From NCBI RefSeq assembly GCF_029761915.1, contig NZ_CP121695.1, forward strand, positions 4,989,501 through 5,053,500: DNA of 64,000 bases. Direction: 5' to 3'. Below are positions 45,036-53,926 of this stretch, piece after piece (position 1 is the first letter of the stretch; every line of letters starts with the position of its first letter). The position numbers and the translations under genes are program-made. Below the pieces are notes generated by a model. That model had not been told where the DNA came from. It saw only the letters and a list, made by a program, of their open reading frames with translations, and ran no database searches. The stretch is from Bradyrhizobium sp. CB1650 (GTDB lineage: Bacteria > Pseudomonadota > Alphaproteobacteria > Rhizobiales > Xanthobacteraceae).

Positions 45036-45812
45036 TCAGTAGCGCCCGATGACCGGCGCGTCGAACTTGTAGCTAGCACGCACCACCGCCCACTGAATGT
45101 CGCGCGGCTTGGCATCGAACGTATAGTTACCCGCGGTCCCGCCGAGCTGATAGGTCTGGCTGCCGAACGCCGCGTAGTTGTACTCGAGGCCGACGATCCA
45201 GTTGCGGGTGATGCCGTATTCCCAGCCGGCACCGACGGTCCAGCCGTTGGCCCAGTGGGTCTGACCGCCCGAGCCCGTCGCCACTCCGACGGTGTCGACG
45301 ACCGACAGACGGTTGTTCACGCCGGCATAGCCGCCCTTGATGTAGAAGAGATTGTTCTGCACGGCAAAGCCGGCACGACCAACGACGGTCGCCAGCACGT
45401 TCGTCCGCCAGCTAAACTGGTCGTCAAAAGCTCCCGGGCCGAAGACCGTGTTGGTGAAGCTGCCGGAGTTGTTGAGCCCGGAGATCGTGCCTTCCATGCC
45501 GAACACGTAGTTGTTGGCCTGCCAATTGTAGCCGATCTGCGCGCCGCCCATGATGCCCGACTTGCGCTGACGGAAGCCTTCGCCCGGCGAGAGATCGGCG
45601 AAGGGCGCACCGTTGCCGTTGTTGATGAACTGCTCGTTGGTCCAGGCACCGCCGATGTGGCCGCCGACATAGAAGCCGGTCCATGTGAACAGCGGCTCGA
45701 TATAGGCCGGCGCCTTGGTGTAGGGCCGCGCGGCGAGATCCGCGGCGGAAGCAGCGCCGGTCGACACGAGCGCGGTCGTGCAGGCAAAAGCAGCAATCAA
45801 TTTGGAACGCAT
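45036..45812 (-). CDS. outer-membrane beta-barrel protein, paralogue of the one at 40.2 kb
   Basis: 258 residues from the ATG at 45812. Signal peptide MRSKLIAAFACTTALVSTGAASA and mature start ADLAARPYTKAPAY, the same motif as the other porin-like protein. Strand-rich body (FTWTGFYVGGHIGGAW, GAQIGYNWQANNYVFGMEG) and C-terminus VRASYKFDAPVIGRY with an aromatic last residue. Belongs to the Omp25/31-like group. Transcribed toward the shared terminator; its 5' region to the neighbouring monooxygenase gene is about 200 nt and AT-richer. Confidence 0.92.
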   Translation of the reverse strand: MRSKLIAAFACTTALVSTGAASAADLAARPYTKAPAYIEPLFTWTGFYVGGHIGGAWTNEQFINNGNGAPFADLSPGEGFRQRKSGIMGGAQIGYNWQANNYVFGMEGTISGLNNSGSFTNTVFGPGAFDDQFSWRTNVLATVVGRAGFAVQNNLFYIKGGYAGVNNRLSVVDTVGVATGSGGQTHWANGWTVGAGWEYGITRNWIVGLEYNYAAFGSQTYQLGGTAGNYTFDAKPRDIQWAVVRASYKFDAPVIGRY

Positions 45813-46010
45813 GGTACGTACACCCCTTGTCTTTGATGGGCGCACGCTCACAGACAGTTCTTACTAAAATTGGAATCAACCGACCGGCCGTGTCGGGATT
45901 CACATTTCCACGCTTCGAATCCGGATGCGCTGTTGCAGCGGCGCAACGCGCGGCACCGTAGTTAACGCGCTGTTATCCCTACTGAATTCTTGCCTGCGCC
46001 GAGTTTGCAA

Positions 46011-47291
46011 TCACGGCGTTTGCGCAGCTTTCGAGGCGACGTGCTCCGGCCGTATGCCGAGCGCGAGCAGGCGCGCCGGAATGCCCTGGAGCCACGGCAC
46101 CGCGGTGATCAGACGGATGATCAGCGGCACCTTCAGCGGCTGGTTGCCGGGCTTCAAGGCACCGCTGATGATGTGGTTCTGCACCACGACCTGCATCGCC
46201 TGCGTCATCTTCACCGGAAATTCGCGCCGCGCGCGAATGGCATCGAGTTCGGCTTCGCACGGACACCCCCGACTGATCTTGTCGGCAAGCAGATTGGCAG
46301 TCGCGACCGCATCCTGCACGGCGAGATTGACGCCGACGCCGCCGACCGGCGACATCGCATGCGCGGCATCGCCGATGCAGAGCAGACCCGGCCGCGTCCA
46401 ATGCGGCAGCCGGTTGATCGCGACGGTGAGCAGCTTGACGTCATCAAAGCTCTTGACGTCTCCAATTCCGGATCGGAGGACTGGCGCCATGCGCACGACG
46501 TCGTCGAGCAGCGCCTGCAATCCCCTTGCCTTCACGGCCTCATACTGTCCCTTGGCGATGACGTAGGCGCATTGCCAGTAGTCGCCGCGGTCGAAGGTGA
46601 CCATCATCTTGCCGGGCTCGATGCGCGCGAACAGGTTCTCGGTCCCGTCCGCCCTGCGGCCGACGCGGAACCACAGCACATCCATCGGCGCGCCGATCTC
46701 CTCGACCTTGAGGCCCGCGCGCTCGCGCACGATCGAATGCCGGCCGTCACAGGCAATGGTGAGATCCGCTTCGATGTCGAGCGGCCTTTCAGGCGTCGTC
46801 GCCCGCACGCCGGCGATCGTCTCGCCGCGACGGATCAGGTCGACGGCCTCCGTGCTCATCATCACCTTGAGCGAAGCGAAGCGCGCGCCGGCCTCGCGCA
46901 GGAAATTCAGAAAATCCCACTGCGGCATGAAGGCGATGAACGGGTATTTGGTATGGAGTCGGTTGAGATCGGCGATCCGCACGTGGGTGCCGCCGAACAG
47001 GCCGTCCATCTTCTGCAGACGTTGGTGCGGGAGCTTCAGGAAACCGTCGATCAGGCCGAGCTCGTCCATGACCTCGAGGGTCGAGGGATGCACGGTATCG
47101 CCGCGGAAGTCGCGGAAGAAATCCGCATGCTTTTCCAGCACAACGACATCGATGCCGGCGCGCCCCAGGAGATAGCCGAGCATCATGCCGGCGGGCCCGC
47201 CGCCGACGATACAACAGCGGACCTTGACGAAACGACGTTCGGGCGGCTGTGGTGAGGTGCCTGGCTCCACGATCAGCTCTCCGCTATCCAT
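46011..47291 (-). CDS. FAD-dependent aromatic-ring-type monooxygenase
   Basis: 426 residues, class A flavoprotein monooxygenase fold. FAD-binding motif CCIVGGGPAGMMLGYLLGRAGIDVVVLEK, the DG motif DLTIACDGRHSIVRER, and the GD motif LLCIGDAAHAMSPVGGVGVNLAVQDA. Similar to UbiH/PHBH-type hydroxylases and to tetracycline-degrading relatives; the substrate cannot be told. Cytoplasmic. No operon partner is visible; a small membrane protein gene diverges 76 nt away. Confidence 0.92.
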   Translation of the reverse strand: MDSGELIVEPGTSPQPPERRFVKVRCCIVGGGPAGMMLGYLLGRAGIDVVVLEKHADFFRDFRGDTVHPSTLEVMDELGLIDGFLKLPHQRLQKMDGLFGGTHVRIADLNRLHTKYPFIAFMPQWDFLNFLREAGARFASLKVMMSTEAVDLIRRGETIAGVRATTPERPLDIEADLTIACDGRHSIVRERAGLKVEEIGAPMDVLWFRVGRRADGTENLFARIEPGKMMVTFDRGDYWQCAYVIAKGQYEAVKARGLQALLDDVVRMAPVLRSGIGDVKSFDDVKLLTVAINRLPHWTRPGLLCIGDAAHAMSPVGGVGVNLAVQDAVATANLLADKISRGCPCEAELDAIRARREFPVKMTQAMQVVVQNHIISGALKPGNQPLKVPLIIRLITAVPWLQGIPARLLALGIRPEHVASKAAQTP

Positions 47292-47367
47292 TTAACCTTG
47301 TCGCGCCGCAACAAGCTGGAATTTGGTTTGCTGCTGGCACGAATGACGGTAGTTTGTTGAAGTTCCA

Positions 47368-47664
47368 TTGATCCAGGATATTGCGTTGCGCACCGTGTTG
47401 ATACTGGTCGGCATCTGGATTCTGATCAACGTGCTTTTCGTCGTGGTCATGATCCCGTTGCGGAAGAAGCCAGGCGCGGGCCAAACGGGAACGCTTGCCA
47501 CGGTGCGGATCGACCAGAGCGGCCATCCGGTGGAGCAGCAGGACAAGGTCTTGCTCCGGCACGTCATCATCTCGATCGCCCTGGGCGCGTTCTTTTCGCT
47601 CACGCCGCCCTTGATCGAGGCGATCGGCTCCATCAAGCGCTTCTTCAGGAGGGATCGCGAATAG
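47368..47664 (+). CDS. small two-helix membrane protein, 98 aa
   Basis: 98 residues if begun at the TTG at 47368; no strong ribosome-binding site decides the start and a GTG or ATG a few codons in is possible. Hydrophobic segments at about residues 8-28 (VLILVGIWILINVLFVVVMI) and 66-84 (IISIALGAFFSLTPPLIEAI), with a basic C-terminus. No recognised domain. It converges on the caspase-like gene with a 20-nt gap. Confidence 0.6.
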   Translation: MIQDIALRTVLILVGIWILINVLFVVVMIPLRKKPGAGQTGTLATVRIDQSGHPVEQQDKVLLRHVIISIALGAFFSLTPPLIEAIGSIKRFFRRDRE

Positions 47665-47684
47665 CGGGCCCCCAGGAAGCTCTC

Positions 47685-49205
47685 TCAATTGTTGCTGCGG
47701 TTGGCCGTACGAAAACTCTTGATCTCCGAGACACTGCCGTCGCGATAGGTCAATTCGACCGAGATGAACTGCGTGGCCGGCGCGAGTTTCATGTAGAGCG
47801 GCATGCCGGCGGTGATCGCGCCGGGATCGCGCATGTCGCAGGTCGGCATCTTCAGCACCTGGTTGGGCACGGCGGTGTCGATTCCGATGCGGACTTCGCG
47901 GATGGCGCAGCGATACGACACGAGGTGGGTGTAATAGACCAGCAGTCCGTTGAATTCGCGGAACGACAGCCAGCTCGTTGCAGTCATGTCGAGGATCTTG
48001 CGCTGATCGCGGATCAGTGCGGCCTCCGGATCGAACTTGATCGGGAACGGCCCCTGCATGTCGCCGGAGGCATCGACGTAGCGCACCTCGATCGTGCCGG
48101 ATTGCGCGTCCGGTGGCAATTCGATCGAGGGGTTCGGCATCCGCTTGCGCGTGCGCGGATCGAGCGTGTCGATGAAGCCGGTCTCGCGAAAGTCGCCGCT
48201 GCCGGCCATCCGCCAGGAAATTCCGAGCGTCGGATCGGCGAAGGAGAACACGACGGTCCAGCCGCCATTGTGGCGCGAGAAGCTCGCGATCGGCGCGTTG
48301 GTGGATTCCTCCTTCGGCACGCGCGGCACGGACACCGGCGGTAGCGCCGCGACCTTCTGCGGCGGCGGATCGGCCGGCCGGGTGGCGGCGGCCGCATCCT
48401 TCGCAAGACCGCTCAGGAAGACGTCGTCGACCATCTGGTCGAAATAGACCGGCACCTGCTTGTGCTTGACGGTTTCGGCCATCTCGCTGACGAGACGGCG
48501 GGTGCGCTGCGCCACCTGGACGAGGTTCTCGCCGGGCTGCAGCAGCTCCTTGGCGAAGGTGCGCGTGAACACCGAATTGGGATTGGCGTCCTCGTTCGAC
48601 AGGCGATCGAGCGCGGTCTGGCGGGGGCCCGCCGAGAACACCGAGAAGACGCCTTCGGGCAGTTGCGTCATCGGCGCCAGCCCGCCGCCGCCGGCGACGG
48701 CGCGCGTGCCCGCGCGCTCGAACGGGTTGTTGCGGCAGGCGTCGAACACGAGGATCGAGGTCCGCGCCTTCTTGTTCTGGAGACGCTCGACGATGCGGTC
48801 GGCCAGGATGGAGGCATCGCGCACCAGCTCTTCCTGGCCTTCGGTCGCCGCCGGCACGTCGGTCGGCAGCAGATAGTTCTGGCCTGCGATCTCGAAGCCG
48901 TGGCCCGCATAGAAGAAGAACGCGGTATCGCCGGGATCGATCGCCTTGTCGAAGGCGAGCAGCGTCTCGGAGAATTGCTGCCGGTTCTGGTTCTCCGCCA
49001 CCATCACCGAGAAGCCGAGCTGCTTCAGTGTGTCGCCCATCGTGCGGGCGTCGTTGACGGCCTTGAGCAGCTTCGGAACATTCTTGTAGTCGTTGTTGCC
49101 AATGACGAGCGCGACGCGCTTTTCGGCATGGGCGCCCCCTGCAACGCCGCTCAGGCCCACCACAAGGCCAAGCGCCGCCAAGACCTTGAAAAACCGACGT
49201 GCCAT
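47685..49205 (-). CDS. periplasmic caspase-fold (peptidase C14) protein
   Basis: 506 residues. A signal peptide (KVLAALGLVVGLSGVAGGAHA) precedes the caspase-like domain (28-270). The catalytic dyad is H102 (FFFYAGHGFEIAG) and C157 (ILVFDACRNNPFE); the N-terminal beta-strand ALVIGNNDYKN is typical of bacterial metacaspase/orthocaspase-like proteins. The C-terminal half (300-506) is beta-rich with a segment PTLGISWRMAGSGDFRETGFIDT of unknown role. Bacterial members may be processing proteases or signalling scaffolds; cleavage specificity is often Arg/Lys but cannot be read here. It diverges from an AraC regulator. Confidence 0.9.
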   Translation of the reverse strand: MARRFFKVLAALGLVVGLSGVAGGAHAEKRVALVIGNNDYKNVPKLLKAVNDARTMGDTLKQLGFSVMVAENQNRQQFSETLLAFDKAIDPGDTAFFFYAGHGFEIAGQNYLLPTDVPAATEGQEELVRDASILADRIVERLQNKKARTSILVFDACRNNPFERAGTRAVAGGGGLAPMTQLPEGVFSVFSAGPRQTALDRLSNEDANPNSVFTRTFAKELLQPGENLVQVAQRTRRLVSEMAETVKHKQVPVYFDQMVDDVFLSGLAKDAAAATRPADPPPQKVAALPPVSVPRVPKEESTNAPIASFSRHNGGWTVVFSFADPTLGISWRMAGSGDFRETGFIDTLDPRTRKRMPNPSIELPPDAQSGTIEVRYVDASGDMQGPFPIKFDPEAALIRDQRKILDMTATSWLSFREFNGLLVYYTHLVSYRCAIREVRIGIDTAVPNQVLKMPTCDMRDPGAITAGMPLYMKLAPATQFISVELTYRDGSVSEIKSFRTANRSNN

Positions 49206-49408
49206 CGAAAATTCCCCGTTGCGGAAGGGCTCACTGACCAGTCCCTTCGACCGGCCCTTTTGCCGCTGCCGCTGCTGATGTCGTAGTCGGCCGAGCGGCG
49301 GCGACGGTTCAACAGGCAGGAACCCGCGCCGCGGGCACGAGACCTATGGCAGATTCCGGCGGAATCTGCTTTTTTCTTTGGCATTTCAGTTTGAGATCGG
49401 GGACTGCC

Positions 49409-50452
49409 GTGTATCGCTGGTGCACCGACGAAGTCGAGCCGCATGATCGCTTCGACTACTGGCGCGAGGTCCGCGCCAAGGGCCTGTTCGGCGTCACGGC
49501 GGAGCTCGAGCGTGAACGGCGCGCCGACTTCTTCGGCGAGTTCTCGCTGCGCCAGCTCGGCGGCGCCGGCTTCGTCGAGCTGAAGGCCTCGCCTTACACC
49601 GTCGAGCGCAGCAAGGCGGACGTCGCCCATGCGCCGGGCGACAGCGTCTGCGTCTACCAGCAGCTTGGCGGCGGCGGCTGGTTCGGCGGCATGCGCAGCA
49701 GCGATTTCGCGATTCCCAATGGCAGCTTCGCCACCAGCCATACCGACCTGCCCTACCGCACCGTACCGCTCGGGGCTGCCGGATTTCACCTGCGGATCCT
49801 GAAGGTGCCCGTCAGCGGCATCCCCACTCAGGACAAGCGCATGCGCGAGCTGGCGCCCAAGACCTTCAACGATCCCGCCCTGGCGCCCCTGCTGAACTCC
49901 TGCTTTGCCGATCTCGGCGAGACCGCCGCGAACGATGGGTCGGCCGAGACCACGGCGCTGGTCCAGGCACTGGCCCATCTGGCGCTGATCGAGCGCGGCG
50001 TCGTCGGGCCGGGCAGCCGACGTGGGCAATCCGCGCTACGGACCGCCCGCCTGTCGCTGGCGCGTCGCCTGATTATGCGGCATCTCAGGAATCCGGATCT
50101 GACGCCGACCATGGTGGCGGACCTGCTCGGCGTCTCGGTGCGCCACCTTCATATGCTGTTCGAAGTGGCCGAGCGCAGCTTCTCGCAGACCGTGACGGAG
50201 GAGCGGCTGAAGCAGAGCCGACGGCTGATGCGCGAAGCGCCGGAGCGGCTGATTGCCGATATCGCGGCAGCCTGCGGCTTCGAGAGCCTGGCGACCTATT
50301 ACCGGGTCTTCAATGCCGCCTACGGCATGGCCCCCGGCGATTTCCGCGCCGAGGCCTCGACGGGCGTGGCTGAGGCTCCCGTCGAACCGCCGAACGGAGC
50401 CGGAAAAGCCGAGCCGCGCCCGGTATTTGGGCAAAAACCTCAGGGTTTTTAG
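49409..50452 (+). CDS. AraC-family regulator with AraC-binding-like N-terminal domain
   Basis: 347 residues from a GTG at 49409 with GGGGAC upstream; an in-frame start at 49346 would add 21 unusual residues. The N-terminal 180 residues resemble the AraC-binding-like domain of FeaR/transcription factors of the 14.. AraC_binding_2 group. The double HTH is at about 225-330 (LTPTMVADLLGVSVRHLHMLFEVAERSF and IADIAAACGFESLATYYRVFNAAYGMAPGDF). The effector is unknown. It diverges from the caspase-like gene over about 200 nt and may control it. Confidence 0.9.
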   Translation: MYRWCTDEVEPHDRFDYWREVRAKGLFGVTAELERERRADFFGEFSLRQLGGAGFVELKASPYTVERSKADVAHAPGDSVCVYQQLGGGGWFGGMRSSDFAIPNGSFATSHTDLPYRTVPLGAAGFHLRILKVPVSGIPTQDKRMRELAPKTFNDPALAPLLNSCFADLGETAANDGSAETTALVQALAHLALIERGVVGPGSRRGQSALRTARLSLARRLIMRHLRNPDLTPTMVADLLGVSVRHLHMLFEVAERSFSQTVTEERLKQSRRLMREAPERLIADIAAACGFESLATYYRVFNAAYGMAPGDFRAEASTGVAEAPVEPPNGAGKAEPRPVFGQKPQGF

Positions 50453-50473
50453 GGTCTTCCCGCGCCTGCTCCA

Positions 50474-50501
50474 TTGACTTTGGCCAATTCCCCCCTATGT
50501 T
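50474..50501 (+). promoter_or_regulatory. candidate promoter of the DEAD-box helicase gene
   Basis: TTGACT (50474-50479) and TATGTT (50496-50501) with a 16-bp spacer. If used, the transcript has a 5' untranslated region of about 150 nt before the helicase start at 50661, a feature common for cold-regulated RNA helicases. Confidence 0.45.
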
Positions 50502-50660
50502 CCGGGTCGACGCGGCTCAGATCGAAGAGCGATTCCTGAGCCTTGCGCTTTGTTCGCGTAAGTCAGCACCCCCAGCTTCCTTGAGAGCGCGCCGTTTCGG
50601 GGTGGAACGCGACAGCCTTTTTACCCTCGATTCCGAACGGCGGTTTCGACTAGAGGCTCA

Positions 50661-52115
50661 ATGTCCTTTTCAAATCTCGGACTATCCGAAAAAGTCCTCG
50701 CCGCAGTGGCGGCCACCGGTTACACCAACCCCACCCCCATTCAGGAACAGGCGATCCCCCACGTCCTCGCACGCAAGGACGTCCTCGGCATCGCCCAGAC
50801 CGGAACCGGCAAGACCGCGGCCTTCGTGCTGCCGATGCTCACCATCCTCGAAAAGGGTCGCGCCCGGGCGCGTATGCCGCGCACCCTGATCCTGGAGCCG
50901 ACCCGCGAGCTCGCGGCGCAGGTCAAGGAGAACTTCGACCGCTACGGCGCCGGCCAGAAACTCAACGTCGCGCTGCTGATCGGCGGCGTCTCCTTCGGGG
51001 ACCAGGACGCCAAGTTGATGCGCGGCGTCGATGTCCTGATTGCGACCCCGGGCCGCCTGCTCGATCATACCGAGCGCGGTGGCCTCCTGCTCACCGGCGT
51101 CGAGCTGCTCGTCATCGACGAGGCCGACCGCATGCTGGACATGGGCTTCATTCCCGACATCGAGCGCATCTGCAAGCTCGTTCCCTTCACGCGGCAGACC
51201 CTGTTCTTCACCGCGACCATGCCGCCGGAAATCCGGCGCATCACCGAGGCCTTCCTGCACAATCCGCAGAAGGTCGAGGTCTCCAAGCCGGCCACCACGG
51301 CCGTGACCGTCACGCAGTCCCAGGTGCCCGCAGGGCGCGAGGCACATGAGAAGCGCGAGCTGCTCCGCCGCCTGCTGCGCGAAGCCAAAGACCTCAAGAA
51401 CGCGATCATCTTCTGCAATCGCAAGCGCGAAGTCGCCATCGTTCACAAGTCGCTTCAGAAGCACGGCTTCAGCGTCGGCGCCCTGCACGGTGACATGGAC
51501 CAGCCGGCCCGCATGGCGGCGCTGGATCAATTCCGCAAGGGCGAGCTGCCGCTGCTGGTCGCCTCCGACGTCGCCGCCCGCGGCCTCGACATTCCCGAGG
51601 TCAGCCACGTCTTCAACTTCGACGTTCCCCACCATCCCGACGACTACGTCCACCGCATCGGCCGCACCGGCCGTGCGGGCCGCACCGGCACCGCGATCTC
51701 GATCGTGACGCCGCTCGACCAGAAGTCGATGGCCGCGATCGAAAAGCTGATCGGCCAGAGCATTCCGCGCGCCGAAGGCGATTACGAAGTGCACGCGGAA
51801 ACGGCCGAGTCGAGCGAGCGTCCGCGCGAAAAGCGCGGCCGCGAGCGTTCGCGCGGCGGACGCGGCAAGCCTCAGCGCGGCCACGACCGTGAGCGCAGCC
51901 ACGAGCCGCGCGGCGATGCAAGACAAGCCTCCGAAGCAAAGCATGCGCAAGAGCCGCGGCACCGCCCGCGCCAGCAGGCCAACGCGTCGCATGTGCCGTC
52001 GATCGGCCGTCCCGAGCCGCGCCGTCCGCAGCGTGAGACCGACACCGAACCCGGCGATCACTCCCATCTTCCGGCGTTTCTGCTGCGACCGGTGCGCTCC
52101 CCCGCTGGCGCCTGA
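50661..52115 (+). CDS. DEAD-box ATP-dependent RNA helicase (RhlE-like)
   Basis: 484 residues. Full motif set: Q motif (FSNLGLSEKVLAAV...TPIQEQ), motif I AQTGTGKTAAF, Ia PTRELAAQ, Ib TPGRLLDH, II DEADRMLDMGF, III TATMPPEI, V ASDVAARGLDIP and VI HRIGRTGRAGRTG. Residues about 385-484 form a low-complexity basic tail rich in Arg, Glu and Gly (REKRGRERSRGGRGKPQRG), which usually binds RNA. The order and length fit RhlE. It remodels RNA in ribosome assembly and mRNA decay, and is often cold-induced. Confidence 0.95.
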   Translation: MSFSNLGLSEKVLAAVAATGYTNPTPIQEQAIPHVLARKDVLGIAQTGTGKTAAFVLPMLTILEKGRARARMPRTLILEPTRELAAQVKENFDRYGAGQKLNVALLIGGVSFGDQDAKLMRGVDVLIATPGRLLDHTERGGLLLTGVELLVIDEADRMLDMGFIPDIERICKLVPFTRQTLFFTATMPPEIRRITEAFLHNPQKVEVSKPATTAVTVTQSQVPAGREAHEKRELLRRLLREAKDLKNAIIFCNRKREVAIVHKSLQKHGFSVGALHGDMDQPARMAALDQFRKGELPLLVASDVAARGLDIPEVSHVFNFDVPHHPDDYVHRIGRTGRAGRTGTAISIVTPLDQKSMAAIEKLIGQSIPRAEGDYEVHAETAESSERPREKRGRERSRGGRGKPQRGHDRERSHEPRGDARQASEAKHAQEPRHRPRQQANASHVPSIGRPEPRRPQRETDTEPGDHSHLPAFLLRPVRSPAGA

Positions 52116-52234
52116 AGCGCGCCGCGCTTCCTGATCATGCCCTCGCGAACGGTCGTTTACCGGCCGTTCACGATCGTCCGATAGTTTGCGACCATAGTTT
52201 AAGCATTGCTGCGGTCGACGGCGCACCGACCGCT

Positions 52235-53317
52235 GTGGGGTATGGGTCCGTGGTCAAGGTGCTCGACGAACACGAACGCACGATGGCGTTCGCCGAGGTG
52301 GCGCTCGGTCAGATTCGCTCGCTGAAGCAAACCGCAATTCCCCGCAATTACGAGATCTGGTACGTCTACGCCACCGGCTACAACGCGCCGCTCAACAAGA
52401 TCATCAACGAGACGCTGGCACGCAACGGCAAGTTGACCGAAGCCGATCTCGAGCAGATCTACGAGACCTATCTCTCCCACATCAAGACCACCGATCGCAT
52501 CGACAAGGTCGGCGCGCGCGTCATCGGCGAGATCGACGACGTCGTGAAGGTCCTGGGCGAAGCGCTCGGGATGACCTCCTCCTACGAAGCCAGCCTGTCG
52601 GGCGCGACGGAAAAGTTGTCGTCGGCGAAGAGCCGCGAGCAGGTCAAATCGATCGTCGAGACGCTGGTCCGCTCGACCCGCGAGATGCGCGAGACCAACA
52701 AGGCGCTGGAAGACCGGTTGACGCTGTCGAAGAACGAGATCAGCAATCTCCAGCAGAGCCTGGAGGCGATCCGTGCCGAGAGCCTGACCGATCCGCTGAC
52801 GGGTCTCGGCAACCGCAAATATTTCGATCGCATGATCGGCATGGCCGTGCAGAGCGCCCTCGCCTCAGGCGAACCACTGTCGCTCTTGCTGTTCGACATC
52901 GACCATTTCAAGTCGTTCAATGACTCCTACGGCCATCTCACCGGCGACCAGGTGCTGCGCCTGGTCGGCTTGTCGCTGAAGCAAACCATCAAGGGCCAGG
53001 ACATCACCGCCCGCTATGGCGGCGAGGAGTTCGCGGTGGTGCTGCCCAACACCGCGCTGCGCCAGGCCCTCACGGTTGCCGATCACATCCGCCGCGCCGT
53101 GATGGCGAAGGAACTGAAGAAGAAATCGACCGGCGAGATCCTCGGCCGCGTTACCATTTCCGTCGGCGTCTCCATGCTGAAGCAAGGCGACGACACCGAC
53201 TCCCTGATCGAGCGCGCCGACGCCTGCCTCTATGCCGCCAAGCGCAACGGCCGCAACCGCGTGATCTGCGAGGCGGATCCGGAATACGCCGCGGAATCAC
53301 GCAACCAGGTGGCGTGA
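52235..53317 (+). CDS. GGDEF-domain diguanylate cyclase
   Basis: 360 residues from a GTG at 52235; GTG at 52250 is an equally possible start. The N-terminal 150 residues are helical without membrane segments, followed by a coiled coil (about 150-185: REMRETNKALEDRLTLSKNEISNLQQSLEAI). The GGDEF domain has DPLTGLGNRKYFD, FDIDHFKSFND and the active-site motif RYGGEEF. The I-site expected as RxxD five residues upstream reads KGQD. It makes cyclic di-GMP in the cytoplasm. The N-terminal region resembles the helical sensor of PopZ/PleD-associated cyclases in other Rhizobiales, but I do not recognise a named domain. Confidence 0.92.
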   Translation: MGYGSVVKVLDEHERTMAFAEVALGQIRSLKQTAIPRNYEIWYVYATGYNAPLNKIINETLARNGKLTEADLEQIYETYLSHIKTTDRIDKVGARVIGEIDDVVKVLGEALGMTSSYEASLSGATEKLSSAKSREQVKSIVETLVRSTREMRETNKALEDRLTLSKNEISNLQQSLEAIRAESLTDPLTGLGNRKYFDRMIGMAVQSALASGEPLSLLLFDIDHFKSFNDSYGHLTGDQVLRLVGLSLKQTIKGQDITARYGGEEFAVVLPNTALRQALTVADHIRRAVMAKELKKKSTGEILGRVTISVGVSMLKQGDDTDSLIERADACLYAAKRNGRNRVICEADPEYAAESRNQVA

Positions 53318-53334
53318 GCCGCCGCACTCACTGT

Positions 53335-53376
53335 CGTCATTCCGGGCTCGCGCCAAGAGGCGCGCTCCGGATGACG
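53335..53376. repeat. short CGTCATTCCGGG-family hairpin repeat
   Basis: CGTCATTCCGGGCTCGCGCC and GGCGCGCTCCGGATGACG enclose AAGA, a compact hairpin between the convergent diguanylate cyclase and TfoX-like genes; probable bidirectional transcription barrier. Confidence 0.75.
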
Positions 53377-53388
53377 GAGTGACGAGAG

Positions 53389-53790
53389 CTACACCTTTCG
53401 CTTGGCGCGCTTGCGCACCGCGGCTTTCTTGGGTTGCTTCCTCACCGCCTTCTTCGCCTTCGGCGGCTTCTTCACCTTGGCGCGCTGGGCGGCGGCGAGC
53501 GCTGCCTTTGCCCATTCTGCAAGCTCCTCGGAATCGTCGAACAGGCGCGCGGGCAGTTGCCAATAGGAGCTCACCGTCACGGTCTTGGCACGGGTCTGGT
53601 ACTGGAACGGCCCCGAACCCTCGGCCTCATAGCTCGGAATGGTCTGCTCGTCGGCGCGGAAGAACAGGCCGGCACGCAAGGCCAGCGCGAAATTGGTGCC
53701 GTCGGCGGAGATGCCGTAGCCGGAGAACATCTTGCGGATGGTGACGGGGCCGAAATCGGCGAACAGGTCGGTCAGGAATTCGCGGTCCAT
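53389..53790 (-). CDS. TfoX/Sxy N-terminal-domain protein with lysine-rich tail
   Basis: 133 residues. TfoX_N domain at 1-95: FGPVTIRKMFSGYGISADGTNFALALRAGLFFRAD...WQLPARLFDD. Residues 100-133 are a Lys/Arg/Ala tail (KVKKPPKAKKAVRKQPKKAA). TfoX/Sxy controls competence genes in gammaproteobacteria; alphaproteobacterial proteins of this size lack the second domain and have no known role. The histone-H1-like tail suggests nucleic-acid contact. It converges on the diguanylate cyclase gene. Confidence 0.88.
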   Translation of the reverse strand: MDREFLTDLFADFGPVTIRKMFSGYGISADGTNFALALRAGLFFRADEQTIPSYEAEGSGPFQYQTRAKTVTVSSYWQLPARLFDDSEELAEWAKAALAAAQRAKVKKPPKAKKAVRKQPKKAAVRKRAKRKV

Positions 53791-53832
53791 CTAAGGCCTC
53801 CCTGCGGGGCAAGGGAGTCCTCATAGCATCCT

Positions 53833-53919
53833 CGTCATTGCGAGCGAAGCGAAGCAATCCGGACTGCCCCCCGCGGAGACGATCTGGATTGCTTCGTCGC
53901 TTCGCTCCTCGCAATGACG
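53833..53919. repeat. dispersed palindromic repeat (CGTCATTGCGAGCGAAGC family), copy 2
   Basis: CGTCATTGCGAGCGAAGCGA...ATCC pairs with GGATTGCTTCGTCGCTTCG...CTCGCAATGACG, about 86 nt. The arms match the copy at 34841-34926. It lies between the end of sufA and the TfoX-like gene. Confidence 0.82.
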
Positions 53920-53926
53920 CCTGGGG

